From Alphaproteobacteria bacterium UBA828 (lineage in GTDB: Bacteria > Pseudomonadota > Alphaproteobacteria > UBA828): 64,000 bases of DNA. The notes under the pieces are model-generated. The model saw only the letters and a list, made by a program, of their open reading frames with translations, did no database searches and was not told the origin of the DNA. The first letter of the stretch is position 1, and the number at the start of each line of letters is the position of its first letter. The stretch is taken from assembly GCA_002296185.1 (NCBI GenBank), contig DBHM01000006.1, positions 1-64,000 on the forward strand, written 5' to 3'. Positions 27,824 to 36,507 of the stretch are shown piece by piece. Made by a program: the position numbers and the translations under genes.

Positions 27824-28792
27824 ATGGAATTTGGATTTAACATCCCAAACGGTGGAGAGCTCGCTAATAATGAATCTATTGTATCCATTTCGCGAAAGGG
27901 AGAAGACTGTGGTTTTAACTTGCTAGCTATCCCTGATCATATAATTATCCCAAAAGCTATAGGCGATAACTATCCTTATTCTGCAGATGGGAAATTAAAC
28001 TTTTCTACTCTTGCAGGTGGAATGTGCCTAGAACCGCTAGCAATGATGGCCGCAGTAGCAGCGCAAACTACAACTGCCCATATCCTGACCTCTGTAATGG
28101 TAGTTCCATATCGTGAACCAATGCTTACGGCTAAACTCATTTCTACAATTGACCACCTTTCTGGAGGAAGAACTATTCTAGGGTGTGGAGCAGGCTGGAT
28201 GCCCGAAGAGTTTGATGCATTAGAAACTCCACCTTTTAAAGAAAGAGGTAAAGTTACTGATGAATATATCGATATTTTCCGTGAACTTTGGACTAAGGAT
28301 GAACCTAAATTTGAAGGAGACTATCGTAAATTCAAAGATATTTATTTTTCTCCTAAACCAGTCCAAAACCCCCACCCCCCTATCTGGATTGGCGGAGAAA
28401 GCAAAGCTGCCATGCGACGTGCCGCAAAACGAGGAGATGCCTGGTTTCCAATAGGGTGCAATCCCAAAAGTCCTCTTGACACCATGAGTAAATATAAAAT
28501 AGCAAGAGCTACTATACGTTCTATATGCGACATGGAAGCGCGAGACCCTGATAGCCTAGAACTTGCATATTGGTCTGTATGGACTTCTTGTGCAGGAGAA
28601 CCTGTTACCCTTGAAGACGGGGAAAGAATGATGCTAACAGGCAGCATCGATACATTAGTTGATGATATTGAGGAATTAAAAGGGCTAGGTGTTAGCAAAC
28701 TACTGTTTAATTTTCTTAGTGATACTGAGAACGAAACACTAGATAAAATTGAAGCGTTTAGTAAGGATGTATTATCAAAAGTTTCCGCTTAA
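27824..28792 (+). CDS. luciferase-like F420-dependent oxidoreductase candidate
   Basis: A 322-residue luciferase-like monooxygenase-fold protein (TIM barrel). MEFGFNIPN at the start, LLAIPDHIIIP, LTSVMVVPYREPMLTAKLISTIDHLSGGR, GCGAGWMPEEFDAL and PPIWIGGESKAAMRRAAKRGDAWFP are typical of the actinobacterial-type F420-dependent subgroup. FMN use cannot be excluded from sequence. Being divergent from cofG makes F420 use plausible. Start preceded by AGAAGGAA. It ends before a strong hairpin that terminates the convergent aminotransferase gene. Confidence 0.85.
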   Translation: MEFGFNIPNGGELANNESIVSISRKGEDCGFNLLAIPDHIIIPKAIGDNYPYSADGKLNFSTLAGGMCLEPLAMMAAVAAQTTTAHILTSVMVVPYREPMLTAKLISTIDHLSGGRTILGCGAGWMPEEFDALETPPFKERGKVTDEYIDIFRELWTKDEPKFEGDYRKFKDIYFSPKPVQNPHPPIWIGGESKAAMRRAAKRGDAWFPIGCNPKSPLDTMSKYKIARATIRSICDMEARDPDSLELAYWSVWTSCAGEPVTLEDGERMMLTGSIDTLVDDIEELKGLGVSKLLFNFLSDTENETLDKIEAFSKDVLSKVSA

Positions 28793-28830
28793 ATGTATTT
28801 TAATATTATTATGTGATCATATCTAAAGAG

Positions 28831-28865
28831 AAAAATATATCGGGATAGCCTTGGCTATCCCGATA
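28831..28865 (-). terminator. rho-independent terminator of the minus-strand aminotransferase
   Basis: A perfect 13-base inverted repeat (TATCGGGATAGCC, two-base loop, reverse complement) at 28838-28865, followed on the minus strand by a TATTTTT run. It lies 60 bp past the stop of the minus-strand aminotransferase. On the plus strand the trailing sequence is less T-rich, though the stem could also protect or stop the luciferase-like transcript. Confidence 0.85.
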
Positions 28866-28924
28866 GAAGACTCAATAAAAATTATTTATAGACTGACACT
28901 CAAATTTATCTCAAATATTTTTAC

Positions 28925-30268
28925 TTACCCGAGGACAGTCTTAGTAGATTCTGCCACAATGTTTACTATATCATCCAACGTAGATTCTTCAGTTACTATA
29001 GGAGGAGCTAAAAGATAAGCATCATTCCTTATTCGCGAAAATAATCCACGCTTTATGCATTCGGCATTAATTTTAGCGCCCACCCCATCTTCAGGCTTGA
29101 AAAGCTCTTTTGTACTTCTATCCTTAACATATTCAATACCGCACATTAACCCTAGCCCTCTAACCTCTCCAACATTAGGGTGATCAGATAAGGCATCTTT
29201 AAGGCCAACTAATAGACGCTTTCCTTTCTCAGCTGCTTGCTTTGGAAAATCTTCTTTTTCAACAAGACCTATCATTGCATTTGCGATTGCGCACCCAGTA
29301 GGGTGAGCAGAATATGTATATGCATGCATCCAAGGCTTTCCGCTCTGATTCATAGTTTCAGCAATCTCGTCGCTTACACCTATTCCGCCTAATGAAAAGT
29401 AACCAGATGTAATAGCCTTAGCAAATTGAATCATATCAGGCTTCACATCCCAATGTTCTAATCCAAACATTTTACCTGTTCGTCCAAAACCAGTTATCAC
29501 CTCATCAGAAACCATTAGAACATCGTATTTAGTGCATATTTCACGGATTCTTGCAAAATAGTCATTCTGAGGAACTATTACCCCACCCGCTCCCTGAACT
29601 GGCTCAGCAATAAACATTGCCACGGTATCTGCCCCCTCAGCTAATATTGCCTTTTCGAGTTCGTTCGCAGCGGCGATTCCCTGACTCTCTCCTTCGGGGG
29701 CGTCATAAAAATAAGGATATGGTCCAGGTATATGAGCAAATCCAGGAATACGTGGCTCAAACATTGGCCAATAATAATTCATTCCGGTTGCACACATTGC
29801 CGCAAAGGTAACTCCATGATAGCCACCAACACGAGAAATCACTTTGGTTTTTTCAGGCTTACCTCTAACTTTCCAATAATAGCGGGCCATTTTAATGTTA
29901 CTATCTGTTGATTCACCGCCACCAGACGTGAAGAAGAAATTATTGATATTGGGATAAGTTATTCTTGCTAAATTTTCCCCAAGGGCTATTGCCTGTGGGT
30001 TGGAGCTACCCGCGTAACCAGAAGCGAATGCCATTGTTTCAAGCTGAGTTTTCCCGGCCTCTATAAGCTCCCTGCGACCATTTCCAGCAGTATTATTCCA
30101 AAGCCCAGAAAGTCCGTCTATAAATTTATCGCCGTTAGCATCAACTAAATATGCGCCTTCACCTCCAATCCAAACTTTTCCTTTTGCATGAATAGTATGA
30201 CTGTGAAGAGAGTGAATTAGGTGCGCAGAATCACGTTCAAGTAAGGCTGCCTCAGCATTATTAGACAT
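28925..30268 (-). CDS. class III (omega-type) PLP-dependent aminotransferase
   Basis: A 447-residue class III aminotransferase distinct from the one at 20.6 kb. Motifs: TSGGGESTDSNIKMARYYW, GGYHGVTFAAMCATGM, LMVSDEVITGFGRTG and the Schiff-base Lys in QFAKAITSGYF. The overall pattern matches omega-amino acid:pyruvate aminotransferases and related adenosylmethionine/diamine enzymes; the substrate is not known. The start has CAGGAGAA upstream. It is monocistronic, bounded by a clear terminator, and sits between two luciferase-like genes. Confidence 0.9.
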   Translation of the reverse strand: MSNNAEAALLERDSAHLIHSLHSHTIHAKGKVWIGGEGAYLVDANGDKFIDGLSGLWNNTAGNGRRELIEAGKTQLETMAFASGYAGSSNPQAIALGENLARITYPNINNFFFTSGGGESTDSNIKMARYYWKVRGKPEKTKVISRVGGYHGVTFAAMCATGMNYYWPMFEPRIPGFAHIPGPYPYFYDAPEGESQGIAAANELEKAILAEGADTVAMFIAEPVQGAGGVIVPQNDYFARIREICTKYDVLMVSDEVITGFGRTGKMFGLEHWDVKPDMIQFAKAITSGYFSLGGIGVSDEIAETMNQSGKPWMHAYTYSAHPTGCAIANAMIGLVEKEDFPKQAAEKGKRLLVGLKDALSDHPNVGEVRGLGLMCGIEYVKDRSTKELFKPEDGVGAKINAECIKRGLFSRIRNDAYLLAPPIVTEESTLDDIVNIVAESTKTVLG

Positions 30269-30485
30269 GTATATTCTCCTGATACTAATGTTTATTTGCC
30301 ATAAAATCTAAAATTAAAACCACGATATATCTGATATTAATATATCATAGATAATTCAAATCTAAACTTATTAATATAAAATCAATAAAAAACTGAGTAC
30401 CTTCTCGACCATTAATTAAATAGAAGATATAAATTTAATAATGCATTAAGATTCCCCTAAAACTTTAAGAAAGGATAGATTATCA

Positions 30486-31526
30486 ATGCATTTGGGACTT
30501 TTTCTTGGCTATTCTGGTGCTACTTACTCTATTGATATAAAGATGATTCAAGAAGCAGAAAGTCTGGGCTATTCATCTGTTTGGACCTCTGAAGCCTACG
30601 GATCCGACTCAGTAACTCCAGCTGCCTGGATCCTTGCTCAAACAGAAAATATTAAAGTTGGAACTGCGATTATACAGATTCCTGCACGCACACCAGCTTG
30701 TGCTGCTATGACAGCAATGACGTTACAATCACTTTCAAAAAACAGATTTATTCTTGGTGTTGGACCTTCAGGACCACAAGTTATTGAGGGCTGGCATGGA
30801 GAATCATATGACCGTCCACTAACAAGAATGCGGGAATACATAGAGATTATAAGGGATATTTTTAAACGCGAGTCACCATTGGAGTATGATGGATACCATT
30901 ATCAGTTACCATACCGCGGTGATAAAGCTACAGGTCTAGGAAAACCACTAGAAAGTATCCTACACCCAGTTGGTGAACTAGAAATTTTTACTGCAGCAGT
31001 TGCTCCTAAAGGGATACAACTCGCAGCAGAAATCGCCGATGGGATGTTTCCAATATTTATGGCCCCTGAACGTTTTGATATATTTCAGAAGGACTTAGAA
31101 ATTGGGTTTGCAAAAAGCAAAAAGGTAAATTCTATAAATACGTTCAAAGTCTCTCCTATTGTACCATTAGTAGTTGGTGAAGATATAGCATTATGTAGGA
31201 GACCAGTAAAAAGTATGCTTGCATTATATATCGGAGGAATGGGAGCCCCCGGAAAAAACTTTTATAACGATTACGCCAAACGTTTAGGCCACGAAGAAGC
31301 CGCAATAAAAATTCAAAAGCTTTACTTAACCGGAAATAAGTCTGAGGCTGAAGAAAGCGTACCAGATGAATTAGTTGACTCCATAGCTTTGGCAGGGCCA
31401 AAAGAACATATTAAAGAAAGACTTCAAGTATGGAAAAATGCGGCTCAAGAAGGTAAGATAGACTCCTTGTTGATATCTGGTGGTAACTTGTCATCACTCA
31501 GATTTTTAGCAGAGCTGTCACTATGA
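30486..31526 (+). CDS. luciferase-like F420-dependent oxidoreductase candidate (Rv3520c-like)
   Basis: A 346-residue luciferase-like protein. MHLGLFLGYSGA, AESLGYSSVWTSEAYGSDSVTP, VGTAIIQIPARTPACAAMTAMTLQSLS and VGPSGPQVIEGWHG are characteristic of a group close to mycobacterial F420-dependent proteins of the Rv3520c type. It probably binds F420 through the barrel C-terminal face. Substrate unknown. A ribosome binding site AAAGGAT precedes the start. The split-barrel gene follows 89 bp downstream on the same strand and may be co-transcribed. Confidence 0.85.
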   Translation: MHLGLFLGYSGATYSIDIKMIQEAESLGYSSVWTSEAYGSDSVTPAAWILAQTENIKVGTAIIQIPARTPACAAMTAMTLQSLSKNRFILGVGPSGPQVIEGWHGESYDRPLTRMREYIEIIRDIFKRESPLEYDGYHYQLPYRGDKATGLGKPLESILHPVGELEIFTAAVAPKGIQLAAEIADGMFPIFMAPERFDIFQKDLEIGFAKSKKVNSINTFKVSPIVPLVVGEDIALCRRPVKSMLALYIGGMGAPGKNFYNDYAKRLGHEEAAIKIQKLYLTGNKSEAEESVPDELVDSIALAGPKEHIKERLQVWKNAAQEGKIDSLLISGGNLSSLRFLAELSL

Positions 31527-31615
31527 ACAATTTTGCAATAAAGTATTTAGTAAAAATTCGATTGCTTATCATATAGACAATATATTTATAAACTTTGAAT
31601 TACTGGGGATTTTCA

Positions 31616-32092
31616 ATGAGCTCTAAATCAACTGCCACTAAAGAAAACAAACTTAGCGAACAAGAGGTTAATGAACGACTATCTGCTCGTGGCTATGCAC
31701 ACTTTGCTAGCTATAGGCCAGATGGGATGATTCACTTAACTCCTATATGGTATAATTGGAACGGTAGTCAATTTAGATTGACTTTAGGTGCTGGGAGAAT
31801 TCATTTAAAAAACCTTGCCTTAGATCCTCGATGCTCAATATTAGTTGATGAGGACCCTCGAGTAACAGAAGGCCTAGCAGCAGGAGCTTGGGCAATAATG
31901 TGCCGCGGTAATGCAGAGCTTTCTCAAGATCCAGATCTAATCAAAGAAGTTACACATGCTGTTCTATCAAAAACCCTAGGGCCGAAAGATGCAGATGAAT
32001 ATACTGTGCCAATTATGGCCGAAGGCAGAACTATAGTTACTATAACACCAAAAGATTGGTTAACCTGGGATTACAACAAAGGAGAAGATTAA
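31616..32092 (+). CDS. split-barrel F420/FMN-dependent oxidoreductase (PNPOx-like)
   Basis: A 158-residue split-beta-barrel protein of the pyridoxamine-phosphate-oxidase-like family. ASYRPDGMIHLTPIWYNWNG is the usual N-terminal barrel strand pair and LTLGAGRIHLKNLALDPRCSILVDED follows, as in PPOX-class F420-dependent enzymes. I chose the ATG giving MSSKSTATKEN; an in-frame TTG 21 bases upstream is less likely. Cofactor could be F420 or FMN; the setting next to the F420 genes favours F420. Substrate unknown. Confidence 0.8.
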   Translation: MSSKSTATKENKLSEQEVNERLSARGYAHFASYRPDGMIHLTPIWYNWNGSQFRLTLGAGRIHLKNLALDPRCSILVDEDPRVTEGLAAGAWAIMCRGNAELSQDPDLIKEVTHAVLSKTLGPKDADEYTVPIMAEGRTIVTITPKDWLTWDYNKGED

Positions 32093-32132
32093 TTCTTTTT
32101 TAATCCTAAATACCACTAAAATAACAATTTGA

Positions 32133-32174
32133 GGGGAGGTTATTGCCACCAATCCTGCCGACAAAAACCTCCCC
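32133..32174. terminator. hairpin between convergent genes, possible bidirectional terminator
   Basis: GGGGAGGTT and its reverse complement AACCTCCCC enclose a 24-base loop between the stops of the split-barrel gene (plus) and the amidase gene (minus). The T-run on either side is weak, so termination efficiency is uncertain. Confidence 0.5.
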
Positions 32175-32188
32175 ATTTATCAATTTAT

Positions 32189-33205
32189 TTAATTCGAAAC
32201 CTTTGCTGCACGCGGAGGCGCCGAAAGTTTTGGGGTTGTTGCTTTATCGGGACTGTCATGGTCTCTAGTTAACATCTCCACGTCATCACGGGCCCCTTCT
32301 GGATCATTGACCCATTTATCGTAGAACTCGAAGGGATTTTTTGCATGTCCACCAGGTTCAGATGTAAAACCACGGTGAACTAGATTATATAAATGATTTT
32401 CAGCCGTCCAATTTCTCCTAGCATCTCTAATTGTAGTTAAAGATAGAGTTGCATAGGTCGCCTCATCAGGACCTGTACCGCACTCAGCCAGCACACTACC
32501 GTCAAAGTCAACTATATTTGAATGACCAAAGTATGAATAAACCAGGTCCCGGCCAGCCATATTTGCGACTGCAACATAAGTTAAGTTTTCCCAGGCTCTT
32601 ACTTGAGCAATTTGCCTCTGTTGTTCCTTTGAAGGATACATGTAACCCTGAATTCTAACTACAAGCTCAGCACCTTTCATAACAGTATCACGAACAATTT
32701 CTGGCATATTACAATCATAGCATATCGTACCACCAACCATGAGTCCTTTCGGCCCTTCTGCCACAGCTGTTTCATGACCGGCTGTCCAGGGCTCTTGAGG
32801 AGTCCAGGGGAAAATCTTTCTATACACTAAACATGTTTCACCCTGATCATTAATCATCACTAAAGTATTATAAGGATTCAAACCATCCGGATGTTCTTCG
32901 CCAGTTAACGAGAAAATCCCATACACTCCATTTTTCTTACATGCTTCAGAGAAAATCTGCATCTCATCTCCAGTAAGAGTTGTAGTAAGGTCAGACCATT
33001 TTGTTGGATGAAACCCCTGAGTAGTATATTCTGGGAAAACTATCAGATCTAATCCTGGATAGCCCCTTTTCATCCCATCTATAAAACCTGATATTCTTTT
33101 GCAATTGTCAATTACCTGGCTCTTAGTCTCAACTACTGGAACTTGGTAATTAACTACAGCAACACCAACTGCATCATCACTAGAAGATATCGATCCCTGT
33201 GGCAT
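32189..33205 (-). CDS. aliphatic amidase/formamidase (nitrilase superfamily, AmiE/AmiF)
   Basis: A 338-residue nitrilase-fold amidase. The Glu-Lys-Cys triad is visible in VFPEYTTQG, VYRKIFPW and TICYDCNMPE. The N-terminus (SSSDDAVGVAVVNYQVP) and VVRIQGYMYPSKEQQ resemble AmiE, while TAENHLYNLVHRGF and the following GG resemble AmiF, so the sequence falls between the two. Substrate may be formamide or another short amide; the reaction releases ammonia and formate or a short acid. Cytosolic. It has a good ribosome binding site (TTAGGGAGT) and stands alone on the minus strand just downstream of the dimethylformamidase region. Confidence 0.88.
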   Translation of the reverse strand: MPQGSISSSDDAVGVAVVNYQVPVVETKSQVIDNCKRISGFIDGMKRGYPGLDLIVFPEYTTQGFHPTKWSDLTTTLTGDEMQIFSEACKKNGVYGIFSLTGEEHPDGLNPYNTLVMINDQGETCLVYRKIFPWTPQEPWTAGHETAVAEGPKGLMVGGTICYDCNMPEIVRDTVMKGAELVVRIQGYMYPSKEQQRQIAQVRAWENLTYVAVANMAGRDLVYSYFGHSNIVDFDGSVLAECGTGPDEATYATLSLTTIRDARRNWTAENHLYNLVHRGFTSEPGGHAKNPFEFYDKWVNDPEGARDDVEMLTRDHDSPDKATTPKLSAPPRAAKVSN

Positions 33206-33347
33206 TTAATTACTCCCTAATATTGATTTTACATACATCTATATCTATCAGAGATTATGGCTCTTGTTCAGCCTTGTGTCCAACTTCTAAATAAGAATAT
33301 TTTTTTAGAGAAAAAGGCATATTTTTGACAAGAATTATTAGCATTTA

Positions 33348-33623
33348 TTATTTTTTACCTAAAAAAATCTCAGCTGTATTTGTGGCCCGCCGGATGAACC
33401 CATTCAAACCTTCACCTTCGAGGTAGCTACTAAACCTCTGTGATTCCTTATTAATTTGGGCTCTAACATCACCTATAGACACATCGTTTATATTCGTCAT
33501 ATTTAACACAATGGACTCTAAAGCAAGTAACCGTGATGCCTGATCAACTAAGAGCATTTCTAGTGCTAGTATGACTTCATCTCTTTTCGCAAATTCTTCT
33601 TGGATAGCTCTCTCTATTTCCAT
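33348..33623 (-). CDS. small hypothetical protein, helical
   Basis: A 91-residue protein I do not recognise. The first 45 residues form a probable amphipathic/coiled-coil helix (EEFAKRDEVILALEMLLVDQASRLLALESIV). No signal peptide or membrane span. The start is supported by a strong AAGGAGAAGGA before the ATG. It is divergent from a small membrane-anchored protein gene. Confidence 0.65.
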   Translation of the reverse strand: MEIERAIQEEFAKRDEVILALEMLLVDQASRLLALESIVLNMTNINDVSIGDVRAQINKESQRFSSYLEGEGLNGFIRRATNTAEIFLGKK

Positions 33624-33694
33624 ATTCCTTCTCCTTACTACTTAAGTTTTAGTTAGCCTATAATCATCTTTAAAAAATAATACAGGACACTAAA

Positions 33695-34171
33695 GTGCAA
33701 AAAAATTCTAACAAAAAGAAGCCCAAAAGCACTAGAAAACGTTGGATAATATTTAGCGCAATATTATTAATATTTATAGTAATAGTTGCGTTATATGAAA
33801 CTCAACAAGAGTTAAAACGAAATCAAAATCAATCTATACAACCAAATTTAACATTACTCGAACGCTCTCAGAAAGCTATATCATCTCTAAAAAAGTATTA
33901 TCGCTACCATGACCTTCCAGTTGACTGGGAAGTAGGGGAAATTATAGCAGAAGGTATACCTGAATCTCCAAAAATAACTACATCATTATATTTCACACCT
34001 AGCTTAAGATCTAGCAGGCATGGACAAGCATCAACACCAGGAGAGATTACTTCAATTATTGCTTGCCCAAAAAGCGAGGCTCCCTGGAAAGATTTTAGTG
34101 AATTTCAAATTATAATAGAGTTGAATGATAAAAATGGATTTGTAGAAAAATTTAAATGTATAAATCTATGA
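33695..34171 (+). CDS. hypothetical single-span membrane protein
   Basis: A 158-residue protein starting with GTG. Residues 1-17 are strongly basic (KKKPKSTRKR), and residues 18-34 form one hydrophobic span (WIIFSAILLIFIVIVAL), giving an N-in signal anchor with about 120 residues outside the cytoplasm. Two Cys residues (IIACPKS and the KCINL C-terminus) might form a disulfide. The fold is unknown. It ends six bases before the convergent Sel1 gene stop. Confidence 0.65.
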   Translation: MQKNSNKKKPKSTRKRWIIFSAILLIFIVIVALYETQQELKRNQNQSIQPNLTLLERSQKAISSLKKYYRYHDLPVDWEVGEIIAEGIPESPKITTSLYFTPSLRSSRHGQASTPGEITSIIACPKSEAPWKDFSEFQIIIELNDKNGFVEKFKCINL

Positions 34172-34177
34172 GATGAA

Positions 34178-34918
34178 CTATTCAGGTAATGGCGTAAATA
34201 CGGCAGAGCCTCCGCTTGAACCATGCTGCGACCTCCACATTTCCACTAACTTCATACCCGCAGCTTTTTCATCAGATGACATTTCACCTATGACTTTTTC
34301 TAATGCAGTTAACGCGCTACCTATACCATGTTGACTTGCTAAAGATAGCCAGAGGTAAGCTTCGACTCGATCTTTCTTAACGCCATCACCAACATGATAC
34401 ATGTGCCCTAATCTACCCTGAGATTGATGATGCCCATTTTCAGCTCCTTTACGATACCATTCGGCTGCCTTAGTTGGGTTTTGTTTAACACCATCACCCT
34501 TTGTATATAGTACTGCCATATTGAATTGAGCATTTGCATCTCCATTTCTCGCCGCTCTACGTATCCAACGTACAGCCTCAGCCATATCTTGACCAACCCC
34601 CTGACCCATTGCATAGAGAGCGCCAACGTTTGCCTGAGCTTGAGGGTTTCCCCCTTTTGCAGACCTAAGATACCATTGGAATGCGACAGATGGATCTATT
34701 TTCACACCATCCCCATTGGCATAAAGCGAACCCACCCATGCCTGAGCCTCAACATCGCCGTTTTCAGCTAAAGGAAGCCAAGTATTCATAGCTTGATCAA
34801 AATCCCCTTTCATATATGCCTTGCGCCCATACTCCAGGGTTTCCAAGCGCAAGGATTCGCGCTTGTCGTCTGATGTAGTTTTCTTATGGCTTTGTTCTGT
34901 CACTTTTTTTGTAGACAT
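34178..34918 (-). CDS. Sel1-repeat (tetratricopeptide-like) protein
   Basis: A 246-residue protein made of about five Sel1-like repeats: AQAWVGSLYANGDGVKIDP, AQANVGALYAMGQGVGQDM, AQFNMAVLYTKGDGVKQNP and SQGRLGHMYHVGDGVKKDR are successive copies of about 36 residues. Such solenoids mediate protein-protein contacts. The start MSTKKVTEQ at 34918 is preferred over 34960 because it reduces overlap with the upstream gene and has AAGGTGATG upstream. No signal peptide, so it is probably cytosolic. It is the last gene of the transporter/dimethylformamidase strand run. Confidence 0.85.
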   Translation of the reverse strand: MSTKKVTEQSHKKTTSDDKRESLRLETLEYGRKAYMKGDFDQAMNTWLPLAENGDVEAQAWVGSLYANGDGVKIDPSVAFQWYLRSAKGGNPQAQANVGALYAMGQGVGQDMAEAVRWIRRAARNGDANAQFNMAVLYTKGDGVKQNPTKAAEWYRKGAENGHHQSQGRLGHMYHVGDGVKKDRVEAYLWLSLASQHGIGSALTALEKVIGEMSSDEKAAGMKLVEMWRSQHGSSGGSAVFTPLPE

Positions 34919-35189
34919 ATATACAGTCCATATCTTCATCACCTTTCTTAACAGACTCACCGTCTGTACCTAGGCGATCGAGAAAGTAGTTTTGAATTGT
35001 ACGAGCAGCATAAAAAGTTAATGCTTGTTTATATAACCATGGATCATCGTTTTCATCTAGACCATGGTTTTCAAATAGTGTTTTTTTCGGATCAGCAGAA
35101 ATACCTACATAGTAATCTGAAAAGTCCCCCCCAAACTCTTTGATATAAGCAAGAACTTCATATTTTATCTGCTGAACGCTGAAAACCAT
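34884..35189 (-). CDS. small hypothetical protein
   Basis: A 101-residue soluble protein without recognised family. The stretch DYYVGISADPKKTLFENHG followed by a helical segment AARTIQNYFLDRLGTDG recalls the general layout of small GIY-YIG-type domains, but the usual catalytic Arg and Glu are not clearly present, so this is only a resemblance. It starts 26 bp after the Rieske-like gene and overlaps the Sel1 gene start, so the three appear co-transcribed. Confidence 0.65.
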   Translation of the reverse strand: MVFSVQQIKYEVLAYIKEFGGDFSDYYVGISADPKKTLFENHGLDENDDPWLYKQALTFYAARTIQNYFLDRLGTDGESVKKGDEDMDCIYVYKKSDRTKP

Positions 35190-35215
35190 ATTATTACCTA
35201 CTTATAGTTTACCTT

Positions 35216-36382
35216 CTAACGCCTTGCATTCGAATACAATGGCGCATTCCATACATATTCATAATCTGTTAAAAGTTTGTTAATTATATACTGTTGAAAT
35301 ATATAACCAGGGCCAGAGGGCCCCTTCGGTAATATTTCATTCGATGTTCCGGGACTATGTGGAGTCCCCCATGCCTCATAAACTCTATGGTTCTTAATGG
35401 AAATAGTGTTTGCTTCTTCCAGACGGTCACGCCATAAAGCATTATAAATGTCAAATTCTCGATCTATTAACTTTGCACTAGGATCTTGCAAGAATCGAAC
35501 TCTAATAAGCGCCTCATCAAGGCCGGTTGGCTGAACAATAATTGTTGTAGAAAATTCCTCTGAAAATTCTATCAATGTATTAGGAAAAATCCAAATCAAA
35601 GTGAATGGTCTTTCTGATCGAGAACCATTTAATACCAAATACTCTGGCGCCTCAGATTTATCATATTTTTTTGCAGAAAGCTCCTCCCAGTGATGAACCA
35701 AGCCGAGCTCGTTACCAATTGCCTCGATAATGGCTGGCATAAGAACTTTCCAATTACCATCTAATGGCATCCAAAATCCTGATAGATCTATAAAACTATC
35801 CAGTTTTTTATTCGCACTCTCATCCAGGCCACTTAATTGTTCAACAAGACTATTTGAATTTTGATCTACGTTTACAAATACACGCCCTGCCCAGGTTTCA
35901 ACTCTTATAGGAAGCATTCTTTCAGGCATGTCTCCAACAAAGTGTCTCAGGGTAGGTGTATCTTTATCAACATCAGAGATCTTTAGAATATCTCTGTCTC
36001 TACTATAACCGCAGGATGTATAAGAGCACTTTGTTTTTTTTCCAGTTTGACACTGTGCGGGGACAAAACGGCAACCTCCATGTTGCGCGAAGTTAAAACG
36101 TCCAGATAATTGACCCTTATTAAGCTGAACATGTATACCGTGATTTCCTAGTGTGTAAGGTAAAAGATCACCTTCTTCTGACAACTGATTTTTGTTGCCA
36201 ATACAACACCACTTACGTGTCCAAACTTTTTCATCTTCTAATTCAGAAAAAATACGCGACCTATAAGCAACTGGAGGTAAAATGTTTGCTATTCCCTCTT
36301 TTGCTATAGATCCATCGTATATTGCAGGATCTGTTAGATCTAGACCTTCATCAAAATAACCAAGTTCTGGATGTAGAGCCAT
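35216..36382 (-). CDS. Rieske-type ring-hydroxylating oxygenase-like protein with altered metal ligands
   Basis: A 388-residue protein with the layout of an oxygenase alpha subunit: RSRIFSELEDEKVWTRKWCCIG then a Rieske-like region, and a SRPBCC-like catalytic half starting at DGNWKVLMPA. The Rieske ligands are altered. The usual C-x-H is A99-x-H101 and the usual C-x-x-H is C119-x-x-T122. Instead there are four Cys at 104, 111, 119 and 124. The mononuclear iron motif after NWKV (EAIGNELGLVHHWE) also departs from D-x2-H-x4-H. It may therefore be a non-oxygenase paralogue. The start at MALHPELGYF follows GAGGAAA at a good distance. It follows dmfA2 by 125 bp on the same strand. Confidence 0.7.
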   Translation of the reverse strand: MALHPELGYFDEGLDLTDPAIYDGSIAKEGIANILPPVAYRSRIFSELEDEKVWTRKWCCIGNKNQLSEEGDLLPYTLGNHGIHVQLNKGQLSGRFNFAQHGGCRFVPAQCQTGKKTKCSYTSCGYSRDRDILKISDVDKDTPTLRHFVGDMPERMLPIRVETWAGRVFVNVDQNSNSLVEQLSGLDESANKKLDSFIDLSGFWMPLDGNWKVLMPAIIEAIGNELGLVHHWEELSAKKYDKSEAPEYLVLNGSRSERPFTLIWIFPNTLIEFSEEFSTTIIVQPTGLDEALIRVRFLQDPSAKLIDREFDIYNALWRDRLEEANTISIKNHRVYEAWGTPHSPGTSNEILPKGPSGPGYIFQQYIINKLLTDYEYVWNAPLYSNARR

Positions 36383-36420
36383 TGTTTCCTCAGAGCATAA
36401 ATGTAGCAACAGTAACCCCG

Positions 36421-36490
36421 GCACTATTACACTCAGGTGTTCTCATATGTAATAGTGCAGAAAGGTGGAGTAAATAAACTACCCCACCTT
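36421..36490 (-). other. two consecutive RNA hairpins between dmfA2 and the Rieske-like gene
   Basis: In transcript order the first hairpin (36490-36462) pairs AAGGTGGGGTA with TACTCCACCTT around a seven-base loop with one mismatch. The second (36458-36421) has perfect ten-base arms GCACTATTAC and GTAATAGTGC. Neither is followed by a strong T-run. They may stabilise the 3' end of dmfA2 mRNA or reduce read-through. Confidence 0.5.
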
Positions 36491-36507
36491 CCCATTCATG
36501 CACGTCA

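Noticed and set aside
28342..28698. 118-residue open frame on the minus strand inside the first luciferase-like gene
   Set aside because: Antisense to conserved coding sequence, no ribosome binding site or domain recognised.
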